This document shows, piece after piece, positions 8,942-14,592 of a DNA stretch of 64,000 nt. The notes below the pieces were generated by a model. That model was not told where the DNA came from. It worked only from the letters and a program-made list of their open reading frames with translations, and did not search any database. Both the position numbers and the translations under genes were made by a program. The stretch comes from a virus. Each line of letters starts with the position of its first letter. Position 1 is the first letter of the stretch. The stretch is taken from IMG/VR virus record IMGVR_UViG_3300033233_000036, positions 1 through 64,000 of that record; one strand, 5' to 3'.

Positions 8942-9943
8942 CTATTGTCCATAAACACACATATCCTCAACTAATTGTTTAAAAGTAATTTTTGGTTCCC
9001 AACCAAGTTTCTCCTTTGCCTTTGAGGCATCACCCAACAAAGTCTCAACTTCAGCAGGACGAAAATATTTAGGATTAACTCGAATGACTTCTTTTTTAGT
9101 ATTCAAATCATATCCAATCTCATTCATACCTTCACCCATCCACGCAATCCTCATACCAAAATAAGGTGCTGCTTCATCAACAAAATCACGAACTGAGTAT
9201 TGAGTTCCAGTAGCAATCACATAATCATCTGGTTCCTCTTGTTGAAGCATTAACCACATTGCTTCTACGAAGTCCTTAGCATGTCCCCAATCACGTTTAG
9301 CATTAAGATTGCCAAGATACAAACAATCTTGAAGTCCTACAGAAATCTTAGAGAGTGCCTGAGTAATCTTACGAGTTACAAATGTCTCACCACGACGGGG
9401 AGACTCATGATTGAAAAGAATTCCAGAACTTGCATGTAATCCATAGGATTCTCTATAGTTTTTGGTAATCCAATATCCATAAACTTTAGCAACTCCATAA
9501 GGAGATCGAGGGTAGAAAGGTGTAGTTTCTTTCTGCGGAGTTTCTTGAACTTTACCAAACATTTCAGAAGTTGATGCTTGATAAATTCGAGTTTTATTTT
9601 CCATTCCAAGAATACGAACTGATTCTAGAATACGAAGAGTTCCCATAGCATCCACATCAGCAGTGTATTCAGGCATCTCAAAGGATACCTTAACGTGACT
9701 TTGAGCACCAAGATTATAAATCTCATTTGGTTGCACCAATTGAATAACTCTTACTATATTAGTAGAATCAGTAAGATCGCCGTAGTGAAGATTAAGACGA
9801 TCATAAATCCCATCAATTCTGTCAGTATTGATAAGGGAGGATCGTCTGATGATTCCGTGTACTTCATATCCTTTTTCTAAAAGCAATTCAGCAAGATAAG
9901 ATCCATCCTGCCCAGTAATACCAGTAATTAAAGCAATCTTCAC
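8942..9943 (-). CDS. gmd: GDP-mannose 4,6-dehydratase
   Basis: Converts GDP-D-mannose to GDP-4-keto-6-deoxy-D-mannose. The frame contains [18 protein letters not shown] (NADP Rossmann motif), [25 protein letters not shown] and the catalytic [15 protein letters not shown] (Y-x3-K). All are canonical for Gmd and the length fits. I prefer the GTG at 9943: it overlaps the upstream stop as GTGA, like the ATGA junctions along this operon, and makes the protein begin right at the Rossmann strand. An ATG at 9961 would add six residues. A TTGACA-N19-TATAAT promoter (9974-10004) precedes it. Confidence 0.93.
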   Translation of the reverse strand: MKIALITGITGQDGSYLAELLLEKGYEVHGIIRRSSLINTDRIDGIYDRLNLHYGDLTDSTNIVRVIQLVQPNEIYNLGAQSHVKVSFEMPEYTADVDAMGTLRILESVRILGMENKTRIYQASTSEMFGKVQETPQKETTPFYPRSPYGVAKVYGYWITKNYRESYGLHASSGILFNHESPRRGETFVTRKITQALSKISVGLQDCLYLGNLNAKRDWGHAKDFVEAMWLMLQQEEPDDYVIATGTQYSVRDFVDEAAPYFGMRIAWMGEGMNEIGYDLNTKKEVIRVNPKYFRPAEVETLLGDASKAKEKLGWEPKITFKQLVEDMCVYGQ

Positions 9944-10125
9944 AAATTTTCTTCCATCCATTGCATAGTTACAATTATATCATGTTTTGCTTGTTTTTTG
10001 TCAATTGCATTACCAGAATGCATTTGAAGATTTGGGTGATCACCATAAATTAAAACCCAATTCCATTGATTCATTCGTTCATTGAACCAAATATTTCTAG
10101 TTATTTTGTTAGGATCTAACTTCAT
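9940..10125 (-). CDS. small hypothetical protein
   Basis: 61 aa; family not recognised. It is hydrophilic with several Trp residues ([20 protein letters not shown]) and no membrane segment or signal. Its stop overlaps the preferred GTG start of gmd. Its own coding region contains the sigma70-type promoter for the glycan operon near the 3' end. It sits just downstream of tRNA-Gly and an AT-rich palindrome. Confidence 0.6.
   Translation of the reverse strand: MKLDPNKITRNIWFNERMNQWNWVLIYGDHPNLQMHSGNAIDKKQAKHDIIVTMQWMEENL
9974..10004 (-). promoter_or_regulatory. sigma70-type promoter for the glycan operon
   Basis: On the minus strand TTGACA (9999-10004) and TATAAT (9974-9979) both match consensus, with a 19-base spacer. 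It lies inside the 3' end of the 61 aa gene and directly upstream of gmd. The long spacer is the only weakness. Confidence 0.65.
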
Positions 10126-10134
10126 TTTAAAAAA

Positions 10135-10154
10135 AAATTATTTTAAAATAATTT
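10135..10154 (-). terminator. AT-rich palindrome with T-run after tRNA-Gly
   Basis: A perfect 20-base palindrome of A and T (AAATTATTTTAAAATAATTT) followed on the minus strand by a run of T. It could end the tRNA-Gly transcript. A weak hairpin of this composition is only a tentative terminator. Confidence 0.35.
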
Positions 10155-10170
10155 ATAATAGATTATTTAA

Positions 10171-10242
10171 AGCGGCTGACTGGATTCGAACCAGCGACAT
10201 CCAACTTGGAAGGATGGCGTTCTACCACTGAACTACAACCGC
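10171..10242 (-). tRNA. tRNA-Gly (UCC)
   Basis: 72-nt cloverleaf with seven acceptor pairs (GCGGTTG/CAGCCGC, one G-U), a GGTTCGAATC T-arm and anticodon loop TTCCAAG giving UCC. Type I with a standard variable loop. Reads GGA/GGG. Confidence 0.93.
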
Positions 10243-10311
10243 ATATAGGCAGGTGCGGTATCTCCATTACTGGTTCCCATGCTCCTTTTACTTTACTTAC
10301 CTAATGTTTGT

Positions 10312-10380
10312 GAGAGTGGAAGGTTTCGCATCCTTCTACTGTATCCCTTGTCGGGGTGCCTTACTTTTGGCATCACTCTC
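10312..10380 (-). ncRNA. cloverleaf-like structured RNA, function unknown
   Basis: A 69-nt stretch that folds on paper into a four-way junction. The outer stem is GAGAGTG/CACTCTC (7 bp), the first hairpin TGCC/GGCA with an 8-nt loop, the second CCC/GGG, and the third GAAGG/CCTTC with an 8-nt loop abutting the outer stem. The topology and size are those of a tRNA, but there is no GTTC T-loop and the middle stem is short, so it is not a normal tRNA. It lies about 18 bases after the predicted start of a strong promoter (10405-10433) and upstream of tRNA-Gly. It may be a decayed tRNA, a leader or a separate small RNA. Confidence 0.4.
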
Positions 10381-10404
10381 AGCGTACTTCCTTCACACCA
10401 GAAA

Positions 10405-10433
10405 AGTATAAGACATAACGAGTATTATGTCAA
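10405..10433 (-). promoter_or_regulatory. sigma70-type promoter upstream of the cloverleaf RNA and tRNA-Gly
   Basis: TTGACA (10428-10433) and TATACT (10405-10410) with a 17-base spacer on the minus strand. The -35 overlaps the 3' end of tRNA-Thr. The spacer contains a small dyad GACATAA/TTATGTC. Six bases below the -10 begins GTGTGAAGGAAGT, which recurs at the same distance below the promoter at 13165-13193. Confidence 0.75.
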
Positions 10434-10504
10434 GCCCTCGACAAGATTTGAACTTGCGACCTGAGCTTTACAAAAGCCCTGCTCTACCACTGAGCTACAA
10501 AGGC
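10433..10504 (-). tRNA. tRNA-Thr (UGU)
   Basis: 72-nt type I cloverleaf. Acceptor GCCTTTG pairs with CGAGGGC (two G-U pairs), the T-arm has AGTTCAAATC and the anticodon loop TTTGTAA gives UGU, reading ACA/ACG. Two hundred bases of non-coding DNA lie upstream. Confidence 0.9.
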
Positions 10505-10718
10505 AAGGTGGGGGAAGTCAATCCCCCTTGCTGGCTCGCCACCAATTCTTTAACTGGAAATTGGAAACCAGGCGGCAGTATTCCCCACCCGCACCAATTG
10601 CTTTTGAGAAAAGCAATAAAACAACAGGGTCATAATTGACTCCACCAGTACTTTTAAAGTCTCTCCGTGACTGAAGGGGTTGCTCCCGACCAGGGTTTTT
10701 AAAGACTCTCCATGTCTA
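10505..10718. other. 214-bp non-coding stretch with hairpins and a near-repeat
   Basis: No convincing gene or tRNA. On the minus strand, GGAGAGTCTTTAAAAACC and GGAGAGACTTTAAAAGTA recur about 45 bases apart, each followed by CTGGT. Hairpins include ATTGCTTTT/AAAAGCAAT, GGGGG/CCCCC and CCAATT/AATTGG. It lies in the transcript of the two small genes upstream and may hold a processed or structured RNA. Confidence 0.4.
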
Positions 10719-10979
10719 TCAATCAGGACAAAGATAACGATAACAGTAAACACCATCAGGGTCTAACCATTTAGCGTATTCAATGTCTTCCATTGCAATT
10801 TCACATTGCATTTGATTGTCAAAATAATAAATGTCATACCAACGATCAGTATATTCATCTTTTTTTTGAAGACGATAATCAGGTTTACCATTGAGTTCAA
10901 TGATACCCTTTTGTACAAATCTATATCCTTCCCTTTCAAGAAGAACATCTACTTTTGTTTCCCGTTTAGTAGACATCAT
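10719..10979 (-). CDS. small hypothetical protein
   Basis: 86 aa, family not recognised. Soluble, mixed-charge, with an aromatic C-terminal half (RWYDIYYFDNQMQCEI, then YCYRYLCPD). Its ATG overlaps the stop of the upstream small gene (ATGA), so the two form an operon driven by the promoter at 11226-11254. The compact alpha/beta pattern would fit a small phage takeover protein, but no function can be assigned. Confidence 0.6.
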   Translation of the reverse strand: MMSTKRETKVDVLLEREGYRFVQKGIIELNGKPDYRLQKKDEYTDRWYDIYYFDNQMQCEIAMEDIEYAKWLDPDGVYCYRYLCPD

Positions 10980-11203
10980 ACCAAAACTCCACTATCAATA
11001 AGATCGGCTTCAAGACAATTCATGATAATTTCATAATCACCATTGACATCATTATAGAGTCGAACACCAAGATCTTTATAATAACGACAAAGTTTTTTAT
11101 AAAGTTTTGGATGTTGATAATCTAGATCAACTCCTTCTTCAATTGTTTGTTTCAAAACATCAAGATTTGAACGGAACTTAGAATAAAAATGTGTGCAAGA
11201 CAT
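10976..11203 (-). CDS. small hypothetical protein
   Basis: 75 aa, family not recognised. Begins MSCTHFYSKFRSNLDVLKQ and is mostly helical in appearance. First gene after a consensus sigma70-type promoter, so it is probably expressed early. Overlaps the downstream gene by ATGA. Confidence 0.6.
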   Translation of the reverse strand: MSCTHFYSKFRSNLDVLKQTIEEGVDLDYQHPKLYKKLCRYYKDLGVRLYNDVNGDYEIIMNCLEADLIDSGVLV

Positions 11204-11225
11204 TGTTTTTTGTGTTTACTCTGTA

Positions 11226-11254
11226 ATTATAGAATGGTAGGTTTGGTTTGTCAA
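11226..11254 (-). promoter_or_regulatory. sigma70-type promoter
   Basis: Perfect TTGACA (11249-11254) and TATAAT (11226-11231) with a 17-base spacer on the minus strand. It lies between tRNA-Met and the 75 aa gene, so it fires the two small genes and possibly tRNA-Thr beyond. Confidence 0.85.
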
Positions 11255-11279
11255 TAGGAACAGTTTCGGATCTGTCCCA

Positions 11280-11352
11280 TGCTCCTTGAGGGGATCGAAC
11301 CCACCTGAAACGAATTATGAGTTCGCCGCTTTCGCCAGATAGCTAAAGGAGC
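11280..11352 (-). tRNA. tRNA with CAU anticodon (Met, or Ile2 if modified)
   Basis: 73-nt type I tRNA. Acceptor GCTCCTT/AAGGAGC pairs fully and the anticodon loop CTCATAA gives CAU. The T-stem has one mismatch next to GGGTTCGATCCC. CAU can be elongator Met or the lysidine-type Ile reading AUA; the sequence alone does not decide. Confidence 0.85.
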
Positions 11353-11381
11353 ATTCGTTATTCGCAAATAGAGAATAACAA

Positions 11382-11469
11382 TACGAGTGCCTGGATTCGA
11401 ACCAGGTCAAAGCCGCTAATCTGGCGGAAAGAGTTTATAAGGCTCCTCTGACTACCAAGTCTCACTCGC
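11382..11469 (-). tRNA. type II tRNA, isotype unresolved
   Basis: 88 nt with a 7-bp acceptor (GCGAGTG/CACTCGT, one G-U), a canonical T-arm CCTGGTTCGAATCCAGG and a long variable arm (CCGC/GCGG). The anticodon arm is odd. Pairing AGGAG with CTCTT leaves a 9-nt loop CCTTATAAA. A 7-nt loop CTTATAA would give UAU (Ile AUA) with a C-A closing pair, and TTATAAA would give AUA in a Tyr-like loop with a broken stem. The long variable arm fits Leu, Ser or Tyr. It may be degenerate. Confidence 0.65.
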
Positions 11470-11475
11470 TTAACA

Positions 11476-11637
11476 TCATTTATTTTTAGTGATGTTATGT
11501 ATTCGTATCCATTCTCCTTCTATCTTAAATTCTAATACATCTCCGTCTTTCCATCCAGTTTCTTCTGAAACTTCTGCAGGAAATGGAAAGACGAGATCAC
11601 CATTTTCGTCTTCAATTAATTCTACTGTGTAATCCAT
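11476..11637 (-). CDS. small AbrB/MazE-like protein
   Basis: 53 aa. The pattern ELIEDENGDLVFPFPAEV, then GWKDGDVLEF, then a short C-terminal strand is that of the swapped-hairpin AbrB/MazE DNA-binding fold (strand, polar turn, 'P-x-E', 'GDxLEF'). Such proteins are antitoxins or transition regulators. The start codon overlaps the stop of the upstream Phd-like gene by one base (TGATG). No toxin gene is seen beside it. Family call from pattern only. Confidence 0.6.
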   Translation of the reverse strand: MDYTVELIEDENGDLVFPFPAEVSEETGWKDGDVLEFKIEGEWIRIHNITKNK

Positions 11638-11807
11638 CAGGGTGCTTCGTTGTTGTTCTCGAAATATTGTTGATAATAGTCATAAGGCATCAAGAGAAAC
11701 CTTTTATTATCTTCATCAGTTATATAGTAAGATTTTTTTTCTTGTTCAACTTTTTCAAATACTTCGTCAAAATTCTGTTGAAGTTGTTGCACTGTGATAG
11801 TTTCCAT
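11637..11807 (-). CDS. small Phd/YefM-like antitoxin-type protein
   Basis: 56 aa. METITVQQLQQNFDEVFEKV followed by YYITDEDNKRFLLMPYDYY follows the Phd/YefM layout: a strand, an 'xxLRxNF' helix, a short 'v-V-T-xNGxP-xVLM-x-Y-Y' segment. Phd/YefM proteins are DNA-binding antitoxins. No RelE/Doc toxin is adjacent; the next gene instead encodes an AbrB-like protein. A late-like CATAAATA box lies 14 bases upstream. Confidence 0.6.
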   Translation of the reverse strand: METITVQQLQQNFDEVFEKVEQEKKSYYITDEDNKRFLLMPYDYYQQYFENNNEAP

Positions 11808-11820
11808 AGAAGTTTGTCAA

Positions 11821-11828
11821 TATTTATG
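11821..11828 (-). promoter_or_regulatory. late-promoter-like box (CATAAATA)
   Basis: One mismatch from the T4-type late box TATAAATA, 14 bases upstream of the Phd-like gene. The short distance and mismatch make it tentative. Confidence 0.35.
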
Positions 11829-11831
11829 AAA

Positions 11832-11905
11832 TCGGAATGACAGGATTCGAACCTGCGACTTCTCGCTCCCAAAGCGAGTGCTCTACCAAACTGAGCTACA
11901 TTCCG
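11832..11905 (-). tRNA. tRNA-Pro (UGG)
   Basis: 74-nt type I cloverleaf with acceptor CGGAATG/CATTCCG, anticodon stem CTCGC/GCGAG and loop TTTGGGA giving UGG. Four bases separate it from tRNA-Ser. Confidence 0.95.
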
Positions 11906-11908
11906 TGG

Positions 11909-11994
11909 AGGAAGGTTAGGGATTCGAACCCTAGGAGGCTACAAACCTCAGTAGTTTTCAAGACTACCACCATCAACCACTCGGTCAACCTTCC
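11909..11994 (-). tRNA. tRNA-Ser (UGA)
   Basis: 86-nt type II tRNA. Acceptor GGAAGGT/ACCTTCC, anticodon stem GTAGT/ACTAC with loop CTTGAAA giving UGA, a long variable arm (GAGG/CCTC) and T-arm TAGGGTTCGAATCCCTA. Discriminator base reads T. Confidence 0.93.
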
Positions 11995-11995
11995 A

Positions 11996-12256
11996 TTACC
12001 TTATATCAACTGAATCTAAAAGATTTTTAGAAACTTTTCTATTCTTACGATCTTCTTGAAATTGAAGATCTTGAGAAGTGAGAACCGTTGATTTTTTATT
12101 TTCTTTTGTTGAGTTTAACATGACAATTTTGGATAAGTCAACAGCAGTAATAGTGTCTCCTTTAACCATTGTCATATTTTCACATCCACAACATTTACTT
12201 CTTGTTGGATGACTTGTCAACTCCATGTTGCAAGATTTGCATCTGACTATTAACAT
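11996..12256 (-). CDS. small zinc-ribbon-like protein
   Basis: 86 aa from the ATG giving MLIVRCKSCNMELTSHP; an upstream in-frame start would add nine residues. Cysteine pairs CKSC (about 6-9) and CCGC (about 22-25) could bind zinc. The rest is charged and probably flexible. Similar small proteins are common in T4-like cyanophages, but the function is unknown. It lies between tRNA-Val and tRNA-Ser. Confidence 0.7.
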   Translation of the reverse strand: MLIVRCKSCNMELTSHPTRSKCCGCENMTMVKGDTITAVDLSKIVMLNSTKENKKSTVLTSQDLQFQEDRKNRKVSKNLLDSVDIR

Positions 12257-12296
12257 TTTTATTAATCCATTGTAACCTCTCATATTTTATATATGA

Positions 12297-12368
12297 TGGG
12301 AAATATCGGATTCGAACCAATGACCGTCTGCGTGTAAAGCAGCTGCGCTACCGCTGCGCCAATCTCCC
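12297..12368 (-). tRNA. tRNA-Val (UAC)
   Basis: 72-nt type I tRNA with acceptor GGGAGAT/ATTTCCC (a G-U pair), anticodon stem CTGC/GCAG and loop TTTACAC giving UAC. T-arm has GGTTCGAATC. Confidence 0.92.
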
Positions 12369-12370
12369 AA

Positions 12371-12442
12371 CTCCCCCACCTCGATTCGAACGAGGAACCT
12401 TAGAGTTAACAGCTCTCTGCTCTGCCGTTGAGCTATAGGGGA
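12371..12442 (-). tRNA. tRNA-Asn (GUU)
   Basis: 72-nt type I tRNA. Acceptor TCCCCTA/TGGGGGA, anticodon loop CTGTTAA giving GUU, T-arm CCTCGTTCGAATCGAGG. Two bases from tRNA-Val. Confidence 0.93.
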
Positions 12443-12450
12443 ATGTGATA

Positions 12451-12621
12451 CTATTTTACCACAACTACAAGATTTGCACCAATCGCAGCCAGCCAAGTGT
12501 TAATGCGTTGTTGCAGAACTTCTTCTGTTGGATTATCAAAACCAACATCAAGATCCATAATAGTGTTGCGACTTTCACTATTACGGCACTGATAAGAAAG
12601 TCGATAAGTAATTTCTTCCAT
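12451..12621 (-). CDS. small hypothetical protein
   Basis: 56 aa from the ATG giving MEEITYRLSYQCRNSES; a start 13 codons upstream is less likely because it adds a sequence outside the compact domain and approaches tRNA-Arg. Contains NPTEEVLQQRINTWLAAIG, a probable helix, then LVVVVK. Resembles short conserved cyanophage proteins. No function known to me. Confidence 0.6.
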   Translation of the reverse strand: MEEITYRLSYQCRNSESRNTIMDLDVGFDNPTEEVLQQRINTWLAAIGANLVVVVK

Positions 12622-12660
12622 AATAAAATAATAAAGTAAATAATGGAGATTAATCTCCAA

Positions 12661-12734
12661 CGACTCAGGAGGGACTTGAACCCCCGGCCAACTGCTTAGA
12701 AGGCAGATGCTCTATCCAACTGAGCTACTGAGTC
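12661..12734 (-). tRNA. tRNA-Arg (UCU)
   Basis: 74-nt type I tRNA. Acceptor GACTCAG/CTGAGTC, anticodon loop CTTCTAA giving UCU (AGA/AGG), T-arm GGGGGTTCAAGTCCCTC. Its 5' end overlaps the stop codon of the upstream 89 aa gene by two bases. Confidence 0.94.
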
Positions 12735-13002
12735 AATCAACAGGAAGATCCTGAGGATTCTCTAATGATACATCAAAAATCATTGGATGGCAAAGCTCGT
12801 CAATCAAATAAAAAGATGACTTGTAGAGATCTTCAGGTTCCCAACGACGTTGTTCATCTGATTTTTTGATGATTTCAGAATCTTCCATCACAAAGTCTGG
12901 AAGTTCATCAAAAGTAAATGGAATATGATTGATAAAGTACATCAAAACAATTTCAGTTCCTTTGTTGTACCAGCAATATGCTTTTTCAATCTTATATCCC
13001 AT
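12733..13002 (-). CDS. small hypothetical protein
   Basis: 89 aa, not recognised. Acidic, with a hydrophobic stretch MYFINHIPFTFDELPDFVM and a Trp/Arg cluster QRRWEPEDLY. The stop overlaps the 5' end of tRNA-Arg. Flanked by tRNA-Leu upstream, so it is co-transcribed with tRNAs from the promoter at 13165-13193. Confidence 0.55.
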   Translation of the reverse strand: MGYKIEKAYCWYNKGTEIVLMYFINHIPFTFDELPDFVMEDSEIIKKSDEQRRWEPEDLYKSSFYLIDELCHPMIFDVSLENPQDLPVD

Positions 13003-13034
13003 ATTGCTTTCCCTTTTGCATATTTAGAAGGGAA

Positions 13035-13118
13035 TAGGAGAAGGGGGACTTGAACCCCCACGGGCATACGCCCAACAGATTTTAAGTCTGGTGTGTCTAC
13101 CGATTCCACCACCCTCCC
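13035..13118 (-). tRNA. tRNA-Leu (UAA)
   Basis: 84-nt type II tRNA. Acceptor GGGAGGG/TTCTCCT (three G-U pairs), anticodon stem CCAGA/TCTGT with loop CTTAAAA giving UAA, variable arm GGGC/GCCC and T-arm GGGGGTTCAAGTCCCCC. First gene after the promoter at 13165-13193. Confidence 0.94.
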
Positions 13119-13147
13119 AGAATGGAGAGGAAAATCCTCTCCAGCAC

Positions 13148-13185
13148 TTCCTTCACACAAGACTATAATACCCCATGTGAAGGAA
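13148..13185. promoter_or_regulatory. operator-like dyad straddling the tRNA promoter -10
   Basis: TTCCTTCACA (13148-13157) and TGTGAAGGAA (13176-13185) form a perfect 10-bp inverted repeat whose 18-base centre contains the -10 element of the promoter at 13165-13193. The placement suits a repressor site; a role as a 5' leader is the alternative, since one half is also the initial transcribed sequence. Confidence 0.45.
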
Positions 13186-13193
13186 CTTGTCAA
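13165..13193 (-). promoter_or_regulatory. sigma70-type promoter of the tRNA-Leu block
   Basis: TTGACA (13188-13193) and TATTAT (13165-13170), 17-base spacer, minus strand, between the tail-lysozyme gene and tRNA-Leu. The start of the transcript would be GTGTGAAGGAAGT, as at the promoter 10405-10433. Confidence 0.8.
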
Positions 13194-13201
13194 CTGTTAA
13201 A

Positions 13202-13840
13202 TCAGACTTCTACTTGAATCAGTTTAGAAGCATAATCATGGGCATATGATGTGCGAGCACCATGATGTCCCCAACCAATCCAACTGTACGCATAGTCCAT
13301 GTAAGAGTAGATGGATTTACCAGGAGTTTTCATCTTCTCCTCAATCCTCTTCCATTGAACTTCATTTGTTAGATAACGAAGTTGCGTTTGAAGTGATGAT
13401 GGAGAACCACCATACTTCTTAGCGAAATCACCCAATCCATGATAACGGTTGGCAGATGTCCATTGAATCAATCCATAACCGCCGTAGCAGTTTCTGTATG
13501 ACGTTATACTACCACCTTCACAAACACTAGATTGGAATGTTGATTCCTGTTTAATGTTGCCCATGATGGTAGCAAGGGCGTTTCTGTCTTTAATTCCAAT
13601 GTCTTGGAAGTAATCAAGAGCGTTTTGCTCTACATTTGAACACCCTTTACAAATTAGCCTTTTCTCTTTTGGTTTTTCGGGAGCAACCTCTCGGATTGCT
13701 GTCTTGGTATCAAACTCCTTAATAATAGAAAATAGTGGTAATCCACTCACTGGAGGAGGAGGAAATATACCAGGCAGTGTTGCCATGGGGGTTGTAACCG
13801 ATGCCAGAAGGGGCAGGGCTACTGTAAAGAAATTTTGCAT
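13202..13840 (-). CDS. phage tail-lysozyme-like peptidoglycan hydrolase
   Basis: 212 aa from the ATG giving MQNFFTVALPLLASV. Residues 1-16 are hydrophobic like a signal peptide or anchor, then a proline-rich stretch (IFPPPPVSGLPLF). Residues about 75-212 contain ALDYFQDIGIKDRNALATI, then GNIKQESTF, GYGLIQWTS and LRYLTNEV, the Phage_tail_lysozyme pattern in which the Glu in KQES is the likely catalytic residue. It would cut peptidoglycan during entry or lysis. A late-like AATAAATA box lies about 120 bases upstream. Exported hydrolase next to tRNAs is an unusual setting, but the domain is clear. Confidence 0.8.
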   Translation of the reverse strand: MQNFFTVALPLLASVTTPMATLPGIFPPPPVSGLPLFSIIKEFDTKTAIREVAPEKPKEKRLICKGCSNVEQNALDYFQDIGIKDRNALATIMGNIKQESTFQSSVCEGGSITSYRNCYGGYGLIQWTSANRYHGLGDFAKKYGGSPSSLQTQLRYLTNEVQWKRIEEKMKTPGKSIYSYMDYAYSWIGWGHHGARTSYAHDYASKLIQVEV

Positions 13841-13958
13841 TAACTCCGATAGAATTCGACATCCCAATAGAAAGGGGGTATACCAACCCTCTCGGGAGGC
13901 ACTTTCCTGGGCTCTAGGTTACATCTCAAAAACTTATAATTAAAACTGGATGTTTCAG

Positions 13959-13966
13959 TATTTATT
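13959..13966 (-). promoter_or_regulatory. late-promoter-like box (AATAAATA)
   Basis: One mismatch from TATAAATA, about 118 bases upstream of the tail-lysozyme gene. The intervening stretch has a small hairpin CCTC/GAGG and no other gene. Confidence 0.35.
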
Positions 13967-14209
13967 TTAAAGATCTGTTAGGACTTTTTTCAATAGTTCA
14001 ATTACAGGTTGATTGCGATTGTATTTTGTAATACCACCTTTTTTAAGAATTGGATTTCCATTTAAAGGAGCTGGTTCATATACTTCATATTCATAACTAT
14101 GACTACCAGCCAATCCTCTAGCAGTTGTATTCCAAATTCGAATTTCAGCAAGTGTTTTACTGTTGATAGTCATACCATGAGGTTCAAGTTCAACCTTTAC
14201 CCGAATCAT
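13967..14209 (-). CDS. small hypothetical protein
   Basis: 80 aa, not recognised. Beta-rich pattern: RVKVELEPHGMTINSKT, EIRIWNTTARGLAGSHSYEYEVYEP. Basic C-terminus ending in LLKKVLTDL. No membrane segment. Follows the nuclease gene by 26 bases in the same direction. Confidence 0.6.
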   Translation of the reverse strand: MIRVKVELEPHGMTINSKTLAEIRIWNTTARGLAGSHSYEYEVYEPAPLNGNPILKKGGITKYNRNQPVIELLKKVLTDL

Positions 14210-14235
14210 ATGTGTCCATTGAAAAAAACATCATA

Positions 14236-14592
14236 TCAGGTGTCTAGGAGACTTGGCAAGGCGTCTTTAAACAAGCTTATAAAATATTCTGCATCTACAA
14301 CCACTAGTGGTTTTTTATGGTTTTTTTTCATGATAACAATCGGTTCATACTTACCACAATTGGATTTAGCTTGTTCATAAGCTTCCCATACGTTGAGTTT
14401 CTCTACGTTCTTACACTCAATACTCATGGGAAACTTTTCTCTTGCAGATCTAGACATGATCAGATCTTCTCCGCCTGCACCCATAGAACGAGATTCAATA
14501 TCTTCAGGATGCACATCAAGCATTTCAATAAGCTTATCTCTAACCCACTTTTGAAGATTCCTCCCCTTCGCTTTTGCACTCTGAGTTTTCAT
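14236..14592 (-). CDS. PD-(D/E)XK nuclease-like protein
   Basis: 118 aa. Arrangement is a basic N-terminal helix (KAKGRNLQKWVRDKLIE), then SRSMGAGGEDLIMSRSA with Asp43, then MSIECKN with Glu59-x-Lys61. D-x(15)-E-C-K is the catalytic signature of the PD-(D/E)XK superfamily, and the size fits a stand-alone Holliday-junction-resolvase or restriction-like nuclease fold. Substrate unknown. The 5' end overlaps the 3' end of the next gene by 53 bases. Call rests on motif spacing only. Confidence 0.72.
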   Translation of the reverse strand: MKTQSAKAKGRNLQKWVRDKLIEMLDVHPEDIESRSMGAGGEDLIMSRSAREKFPMSIECKNVEKLNVWEAYEQAKSNCGKYEPIVIMKKNHKKPLVVVDAEYFISLFKDALPSLLDT

